DNA of 9,612 nt from DATBMY01 sp036554605 (lineage in GTDB: Bacteria > Acidobacteriota > Blastocatellia > UBA7656). The stretch spans positions 1-9,612 of the forward strand of contig DATBMY010000369.1 in NCBI GenBank assembly GCA_036554605.1, in the 5' to 3' direction. Shown here piece by piece: positions 6,199-9,612 of this stretch; position 1 is the first letter of the stretch; the number at the start of each line of letters is the position of its first letter. The position numbers were made by a program, and so were the translations under genes. Below the pieces are notes generated by a model. It did not search any database. It saw only the letters and a list, made by a program, of their open reading frames with translations, and was not told where the DNA came from.

Positions 6199-6319
6199 CA
6201 GGGGTCAGGAGTCAGGGGTCAGAGGTCAGGGTATCGGGAATTTCAAATCCGCCGTTTCAAATTCGAGATGCTATCTCACGGTCAATCCCCGACCCCCGGC
6301 CCCTGACCTCCGACCCCTA
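6199..6319. repeat. Intergenic heptamer-arm inverted-repeat element, copy B
   Basis: It fills the whole space between the biotin carboxylase and carrier genes. The left arm is five tandem heptamers (AGGGGTC, AGGAGTC, AGGGGTC, AGAGGTC, AGGGTAT; 6200-6234). The right arm (6287-6319), complemented, reads AGGGGTC, GGAGGTC, AGGGGCC, GGGGGTC, GGGG. Aligned over 33 bases (6199-6231 against the complement of 6287-6319) the arms match at 25 positions and all 8 differences are transitions. In the - strand (sense) transcript six of the eight become G-U pairs, so 31 of 33 positions can pair. The core has AATTTCAAATCC (from 6239) and GTTTCAAATTC. It contains the carboxylase stop codon (6317-6319) and ends four bases from the carrier start codon. 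Confidence 0.85.
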
Positions 6320-7819
6320 TCTCCTTTGCGCGAGCCGCCCGTATAGCTTCCAGCGGCTCTCCGTATGAGCAGGCGCGTCCGGCTGCGCGCTGCCGGCTTT
6401 CGCGTGCAAGATCGCAGCTATTGCCGCGATATCGGCAAAAGTCGGGTCATCTTCTTGAGCCTCTTTCGCGGTCGATTGCCGGGCGAGGAATCGCTCTATG
6501 AACCCGGTATCCATCTCGCCGCGGCGAAACTCCTCGTCGCGCACTATCGCGCGGAAGAAAGGTATAGTGGTGCGAATGCCTTCAACGGCATATTCGTCCA
6601 GCACTCGCGCAAGACGGGCGATGGCCATCTCCCGCGTCTCGGCCCATACGCACAGCTTCGCCAGCAGCGGGTCGTAATAGATCGGCACTTCCCAACCCTG
6701 ATAGCTTCCGCTGTCGTAGCGAGTTCCCGGCCCGACCGGAGTCACCAGCTTCGTTATGCGGCCGGGGCTCGGCAGAAAATTGTTATCCGGGTCTTCGGCA
6801 TATATGCGGCATTCGATGGCCGCGCCGCGCATCACGATCTCCCGCTGCGAAAATGATAGCGGAAGCCCGGCCGCAATCCTTATCTGCTCGTGTACCAGAT
6901 CGCGCCCGGTGACAAGCTCCGTGACCGGGTGTTCTACCTGGAGCCTCGTATTCATCTCCAGAAAGTAGAAGTTTCGCTCCGAGTCGACGAGAAACTCTAC
7001 GGTGCCCGCGTTGACATAGCCGGCGGCGCGCGCCACGCTCATGGCGGCCTCTCCCATGCGCTCGCGCATCTGCTGGTCGGCGACCGGCGAAGGGCATTCC
7101 TCGACGACCTTCTGGTGGCGGCGCTGGAGGCTGCATTCGCGCTCGCCCAGATAGACTATCTGGCCGAAGCTATCCGCGAGCAGCTGTATCTCTATGTGGC
7201 GCGGCCGCTCGATGTATTTCTCAATATAGACCGAGGGGTCTTTAAAACTCGCCGCGGCTTCCGACTGCGCAAGCTCGAGCGCGCCGCGCAGCTCTTCTCT
7301 CGCCCGCACCAGGCGCATCCCTTTGCCGCCGCCGCCCGAGGCGGCCTTCAGCATTATCGGGTAGCCGATCTCGCCGGCGATCTTTTCGGCCTCTTCGGCG
7401 GATGCCACCGGAGAGGTCGTGCCCGGTACGACGGGCGCGCCCGCGCTCGCCGCGGCTATGCGCGCGCTCGTCTTCGATCCCATTATTCGCATGGCCGAAG
7501 CGGGCGGCCCTATAAGCACAATGCCCGATTGCTCGACCGCCTCGGCAAAATCGGCGTTCTCCGATAAGAAGCCGTAGCCGGGATGTATGGCCTCCGCACC
7601 GACCCTTTTTGCCGCGGCGATTATCTTATCGCCGCGCAGGTAGCTTTCGATCGAGGGCGGCGGGCCTATATTTATCGCTTCGTCGGCAAGGCGAACATGC
7701 AGCGCCGCGCGGTCGGCGTCGGAGTATAGCGCGACGGGCGAGATATTCATCTCGCGGCAGGCGCGTATGATGCGCACAGCTATCTCTCCGCGGTTTGCTA
7801 TAAGCAGTTTCTTGAACAT
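6317..7819 (-). CDS. accC: Biotin carboxylase subunit of an acyl-CoA carboxylase
   Basis: A 500-residue ATP-grasp enzyme that carboxylates biotin on the carrier protein with ATP and bicarbonate. Visible parts: N-terminal MFKKLLIANRGEIAVRII; EAIHPGYGFLSEN (76-88); Lys116; Lys158; glycine loop GGGGKGM (162-168); Glu288; and the catalytic EMNTRLQVEHPVTE with Arg292, all at E. coli AccC numbering. The C-terminal biotin carboxylase domain runs to about 447. It is about 50 residues longer than E. coli AccC, with an Ala/Glu-rich tail of low conservation, and looks like the first part of a propionyl-CoA carboxylase alpha chain. The start is fixed by the conserved N-terminus although its leader is pyrimidine-rich and has no Shine-Dalgarno sequence. 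A TACAAT hexamer lies at 7840-7845 on the - strand, without a clear -35. The carrier gene follows after repeat B. Confidence 0.96.
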   Translation of the reverse strand: MFKKLLIANRGEIAVRIIRACREMNISPVALYSDADRAALHVRLADEAINIGPPPSIESYLRGDKIIAAAKRVGAEAIHPGYGFLSENADFAEAVEQSGIVLIGPPASAMRIMGSKTSARIAAASAGAPVVPGTTSPVASAEEAEKIAGEIGYPIMLKAASGGGGKGMRLVRAREELRGALELAQSEAAASFKDPSVYIEKYIERPRHIEIQLLADSFGQIVYLGERECSLQRRHQKVVEECPSPVADQQMRERMGEAAMSVARAAGYVNAGTVEFLVDSERNFYFLEMNTRLQVEHPVTELVTGRDLVHEQIRIAAGLPLSFSQREIVMRGAAIECRIYAEDPDNNFLPSPGRITKLVTPVGPGTRYDSGSYQGWEVPIYYDPLLAKLCVWAETREMAIARLARVLDEYAVEGIRTTIPFFRAIVRDEEFRRGEMDTGFIERFLARQSTAKEAQEDDPTFADIAAIAAILHAKAGSAQPDAPAHTESRWKLYGRLAQRR

Positions 7820-7899
7820 AAGGAGAACAGAGAAGTGTGATTGTAGAAGGAAAGAGGCTCGGATATCGCGCGCACCGGTCTGGTTGCCCCCTGTTCGGA

Positions 7900-8601
7900 T
7901 TAAACGGAGTAGTCGGCCCTCACAAGCTTCTCACCGCTCTTGGAGTTGCCAGCCGCGCGGGCCGCTTCTATCGAAGCCAGATCGCGTTCCCTCAACTCGC
8001 GCCACGTATGATATATCCTGTGTATCACCGTCCAGTGCGAGAGCACAGCCAGCACCCATAGCACCTGCGGCATCTTATGCAGGAAGTAATTGTCCGGCGG
8101 CCCGGTCATCGTCAGCGACCCGATGATCAACAGCACCACCCGCTCGGGCCTCTCAAGAAACCCGACCTTGCACTCGATGTCGAGAGATTCCGCGCGCGCG
8201 CGCGAGTAGCTGACCATCACCGAACCGACCAGCGCCAGCCCCGTCAGCGCCACCAGCAAGGTCGAGTGCGCCTCCGTGTCGCGGGCGTAAAAGACCATTA
8301 TCCCTACATAGACGATTATGTCCGAGTAGCGGTCTATCACCGAATCGAAGAAGGCCCCGAAGCGAGTCACCCGCCCGCGCAGCCGCGCAACCTGCCCGTC
8401 GAGCATGTCGAACAGGTTGGCCAGTATCATCACAAGACCGGCGGTGAAGAAATAGCCGAAGCCGAAGAGAACGCCGCAGCAGATGTTTATAAGCAGGCCG
8501 ATGAACGTGAGCGCGTTTGGGTTTATACGGCTGCGGGCAAGCACGCGCACCATCGCGCTTATGATCTTTTTCGCGCCCGCCCCGATCGCATCACTTATCA
8601 T
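7900..8601 (-). CDS. CDP-alcohol phosphatidyltransferase family membrane protein
   Basis: A 233-residue inner-membrane enzyme of phospholipid synthesis, transferring a phosphatidyl (or related) group from a CDP-linked donor to an alcohol and releasing CMP. The family signature is complete: D65-x2-D68-G69-x2-A72-R73-x8-G82-x3-D86-x3-D90, with the Asp residues binding the divalent metals. Hydrophobic segments at about 29-62, 92-104, 113-130, 150-165 and 185-200 fit a polytopic protein; the tail is charged and cytosolic. PgsA, phosphatidylinositol-phosphate synthase and archaetidyl-type enzymes share this signature, so the alcohol acceptor is open. The ATG at 8601 has GGAGGG (8607-8612) five bases upstream; an in-frame GTG at 8637 lacks such support. 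A good promoter lies at 8649-8677. The biotin carboxylase gene starts 80 bp downstream. Confidence 0.9.
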   Translation of the reverse strand: MISDAIGAGAKKIISAMVRVLARSRINPNALTFIGLLINICCGVLFGFGYFFTAGLVMILANLFDMLDGQVARLRGRVTRFGAFFDSVIDRYSDIIVYVGIMVFYARDTEAHSTLLVALTGLALVGSVMVSYSRARAESLDIECKVGFLERPERVVLLIIGSLTMTGPPDNYFLHKMPQVLWVLAVLSHWTVIHRIYHTWRELRERDLASIEAARAAGNSKSGEKLVRADYSV

Positions 8602-8648
8602 TGAGGCCCTCCATCCAGCGGCCCAAACACGTCGCACACGGAAGCGCT

Positions 8649-8677
8649 AATATCGCAAACGCACCTGCCAAAGTCAA
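8649..8677 (-). promoter_or_regulatory. Sigma70-type promoter of the phosphatidyltransferase gene
   Basis: On the - strand, TTGACT (8677-8672, 5 of 6 consensus bases) and GATATT (8654-8649, 4 of 6) are 17 bp apart. They lie between the end of repeat C and the ribosome-binding site of the phosphatidyltransferase. This makes the repeat the boundary between the greA unit and the next unit. Recognition is by eye only. Confidence 0.6.
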
Positions 8678-8683
8678 CTCATA

Positions 8684-8794
8684 AGGGGCCGGGGGTCGGG
8701 GGCCAGAGCTCAGGGCATCTGTAATTTCAAATCTGCTATTTCAAATCCAAATGAATCCGCGCCGGCAACCCCTGACCCCCGACCCCCGGCCCCT
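8684..8794. repeat. Intergenic heptamer-arm inverted-repeat element, copy C
   Basis: The left arm is five tandem heptamers (AGGGGCC, GGGGGTC, GGGGGCC, AGAGCTC, AGGGCAT; 8684-8718). The right arm (8766-8794), complemented, reads AGGGGCC, GGGGGTC, GGGGGTC, AGGGGTT. The outer 23 bases (8684-8706 against 8772-8794) match at 22 positions, and the single difference is a G-U pair in the - strand RNA. The core AATTTCAAATCTGC and TATTTCAAATCC (8723-8748) matches copy B closely. It starts two bases after the greA stop codon (8797-8799) in the direction of transcription. Confidence 0.87.
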
Positions 8795-8796
8795 GA

Positions 8797-9264
8797 TCAC
8801 GCGTCGTGTATAGTCGTCAGCTTTATCACTTCGAAGCGCCGTTTGCCGGAAGGCGTGGTGATTTCGGCCTCATCGCCTTCGCGTTTCCCCATAAGCCCGC
8901 GCCCGATGGGCGAAGTAGTCGAGATCTTATTCTGAGCGGCGTCGGCGTCTTCGGCCATCACCAATGTGTAGCTCAGCTCTTCGCCCGAATCTATATCGTA
9001 AAGCCCCAGCGTCGAACCGTAAGCGGCGCGGTCGCGCGGCAGTCGCGCGGTATCTATCATGGAAAGCTCGCCAAGCCGCTTTTGCAGATTGGCGATGCGG
9101 GCGCGCACGTAGTCCTGGCGGTTGCGGGCGGCTTCGTATTCGGCATTCTCGGAAAGATCGCCCATGGCGACCGCTTTCTTGAGCTCCTGCGGTATCTCGG
9201 TCCTCAGCTCCGCCTCAAGCTGGCGCAGCTCTTCACGTATCTTTTGCTTGATCTCTTCCGGCAT
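8797..9264 (-). CDS. greA: Transcription elongation factor GreA
   Basis: A 155-residue factor that enters the RNA polymerase secondary channel and stimulates cleavage of backtracked transcripts. The N-terminal coiled coil (about 4-70) bears the tip motif GDLSENAEYEAA, with Asp36 and Glu39 in the position of the catalytic acidic tip residues. The C-terminal FKBP-like domain (about 80-155) has the family sequence SPIGRGLMGKREGDEAEITTPSGKRRFEVI. Length is normal for GreA; the first strand seen in E. coli GreA before the coiled coil is shortened. The ATG at 9264 follows AAGGG (9271-9275) by six bases. A candidate promoter is at 9291-9318, and repeat C follows the stop codon. Confidence 0.95.
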   Translation of the reverse strand: MPEEIKQKIREELRQLEAELRTEIPQELKKAVAMGDLSENAEYEAARNRQDYVRARIANLQKRLGELSMIDTARLPRDRAAYGSTLGLYDIDSGEELSYTLVMAEDADAAQNKISTTSPIGRGLMGKREGDEAEITTPSGKRRFEVIKLTTIHDA

Positions 9265-9290
9265 ATGTAACCCTTGAGGTCAGCTCCTTT

Positions 9291-9318
9291 ATTATCAACA
9301 GGTCGTCGCGTCCGACAA
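9291..9318 (-). promoter_or_regulatory. Candidate sigma70-type promoter of greA
   Basis: On the - strand, TTGTCG (9318-9313, 4 of 6) and GATAAT (9296-9291, 5 of 6) are 16 bp apart. The implied start site near 9284 would give a leader of about 20 bases carrying the AAGGG ribosome-binding site. The -35 match is weak, so this is a moderate call. Confidence 0.45.
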
Positions 9319-9339
9319 CACTCGCACTAAAGTTTAATA

Positions 9340-9358
9340 GCTCGGCGCGCGCGCGAGC
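9340..9358. other. Alternating GC tract within a short inverted repeat
   Basis: GCTCG (9340-9344) and CGAGC (9354-9358) flank GCGCGCGCG. On the - strand the hairpin is followed by TATTAAACTTT, which is only weakly U-rich, so it might act as a poor terminator for the upstream ComM-like gene. The alternating purine-pyrimidine run is also of the type that can adopt Z-DNA. The rest of 9359-9445 shows nothing I can name. Confidence 0.3.
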
Positions 9359-9445
9359 AAGCAGCAAAGCGTGCGCGAAAGCAGACCACGCGGAAAAGAG
9401 GCGCTTAACAAGAGAGTTGACTTACGCAATCCGCAAGCCTTTAAA

Positions 9446-9612
9446 TCACGGATTTAGCTCACCATATTCGAGCTTTGGGTCATAGATTAGGTCACAACTG
9501 CCCAGAATATCCGCCGCCATAAGCTCCGTGGCCTCACTCGAAGAGCCGCCTTCCAGATCTGCCAGAGTCCGGCTCACTTTAAGTATTCGATTACAGGCTC
9601 TCGCCAAAGGCT
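9446..9612 (-). CDS. C-terminal fragment of a ComM/YifB-type Mg-chelatase-like ATPase (5' end outside window)
   Basis: Reading the - strand from 9610 gives 54 codons ending in TGA at 9448-9446. The first residues, LARACNRILKVSRTLADLEG, match the conserved C-terminal helix region of ComM/YifB proteins (typically LSARAYDRILKVARTIADL), AAA+ ATPases related to magnesium chelatase and linked to DNA uptake and recombination. After that, ATELMAADILGSCDLIYDPKLEYGELNP occupies the place of the usual AEAIQYRSLDR ending but matches it poorly and is longer. The assignment rests on about 20 residues only. It is upstream of greA on the same strand with a 181-bp gap, so probably a separate unit. Confidence 0.6.
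   Translation of the reverse strand, partial: PLARACNRILKVSRTLADLEGGSSSEATELMAADILGSCDLIYDPKLEYGELNP

Noticed and set aside
6890..7567. Long + strand open frame (225 codons) opposite the biotin carboxylase gene
   Set aside because: It is the antisense shadow of a strongly conserved gene in GC-rich DNA; the translation is Arg/Ala/Leu-rich with no recognisable domain and no good ribosome-binding site.
8191..8202. (CG)6 run inside the phosphatidyltransferase gene as a Z-DNA or regulatory site
   Set aside because: It encodes ordinary Ala/Arg codons (SRARAES) in a GC-rich gene; nothing beyond composition supports a function.
8077..8604. + strand open frame of 175 codons opposite the phosphatidyltransferase
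   Set aside because: Antisense of a gene with a complete catalytic signature; the predicted peptide is low-complexity His/Arg/Glu-rich without a domain.
5559..8794. CRISPR array or phage attachment repeats as an explanation for the three G-rich elements
   Set aside because: The copies are separated by whole genes, are internally palindromic and have no regular spacers; no cas, integrase or transposase gene is present.
9423..9442. CTTGCG/CGTAAG hairpin just after the ComM-like stop codon (- strand) as a terminator
   Set aside because: The stem is only 6 bp with a G-U pair and the following bases (TCAACTC) are not U-rich.
9417..9445. + strand promoter TTGACT with TTTAAA 17 bp downstream
   Set aside because: It points antisense into the ComM-like gene with no + strand gene downstream, and the -10 matches only 4 of 6; kept only as a note on possible antisense RNA.

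Overview
The window reads as chromosomal DNA from a GC-rich, Gram-negative, probably soil-dwelling bacterium. Acidobacteriota (Blastocatellia-like) is my best guess. It rests on the look of the multicopper oxidase tail, the His-rich exported protein and the secreted Gly-Tyr repeat protein, not on a phylogenetic marker, so it is tentative. There is no transposase, integrase, phage gene, CRISPR array, tRNA or rRNA that I can see.

The left half (1-4528, + strand) is a copper-handling block. It opens inside a gene for a multicopper oxidase with a Met/His-rich tail. A small exported His/Met-rich protein follows 17 bp later, then a rho-independent terminator (1328-1369). Next comes a promoter with the overlong spacer and dyad typical of MerR-controlled metal promoters (1372-1403). 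It drives a MerR-family sensor and a Cu(I)-type P1B ATPase whose N-terminus carries a YHS domain and two CPMHPE heavy-metal-binding modules. Together these genes would oxidise or bind copper in the periplasm, sense it in the cytosol and pump it out. The ATPase gene contains a perfect 34-bp palindrome in an interdomain linker. It is followed by a possible four-stem RNA fold (4395-4492) and a strong terminator.

The right half (4562-9612) is on the - strand and converges on the copper block. In transcription order it holds the 3' end of a ComM/YifB-like gene (cut by the window edge), greA, a CDP-alcohol phosphatidyltransferase, a biotin carboxylase, a biotin carboxyl carrier protein, and a secreted protein with Gly-Tyr repeats. 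greA and the phosphatidyltransferase each have a plausible sigma70-type promoter.

The most unusual content is a family of three intergenic elements (about 111-141 bp; 5559-5699, 6199-6319, 8684-8794). Their GC-rich inverted arms are built of tandem heptamers of consensus RGGGGYC, around an AT-rich core containing AATTTCAAAT. Each element begins at, or within a few bases of, the stop codon of a - strand gene. They look like a repeat family that punctuates gene ends, able to form long hairpins and possibly G-quadruplexes.
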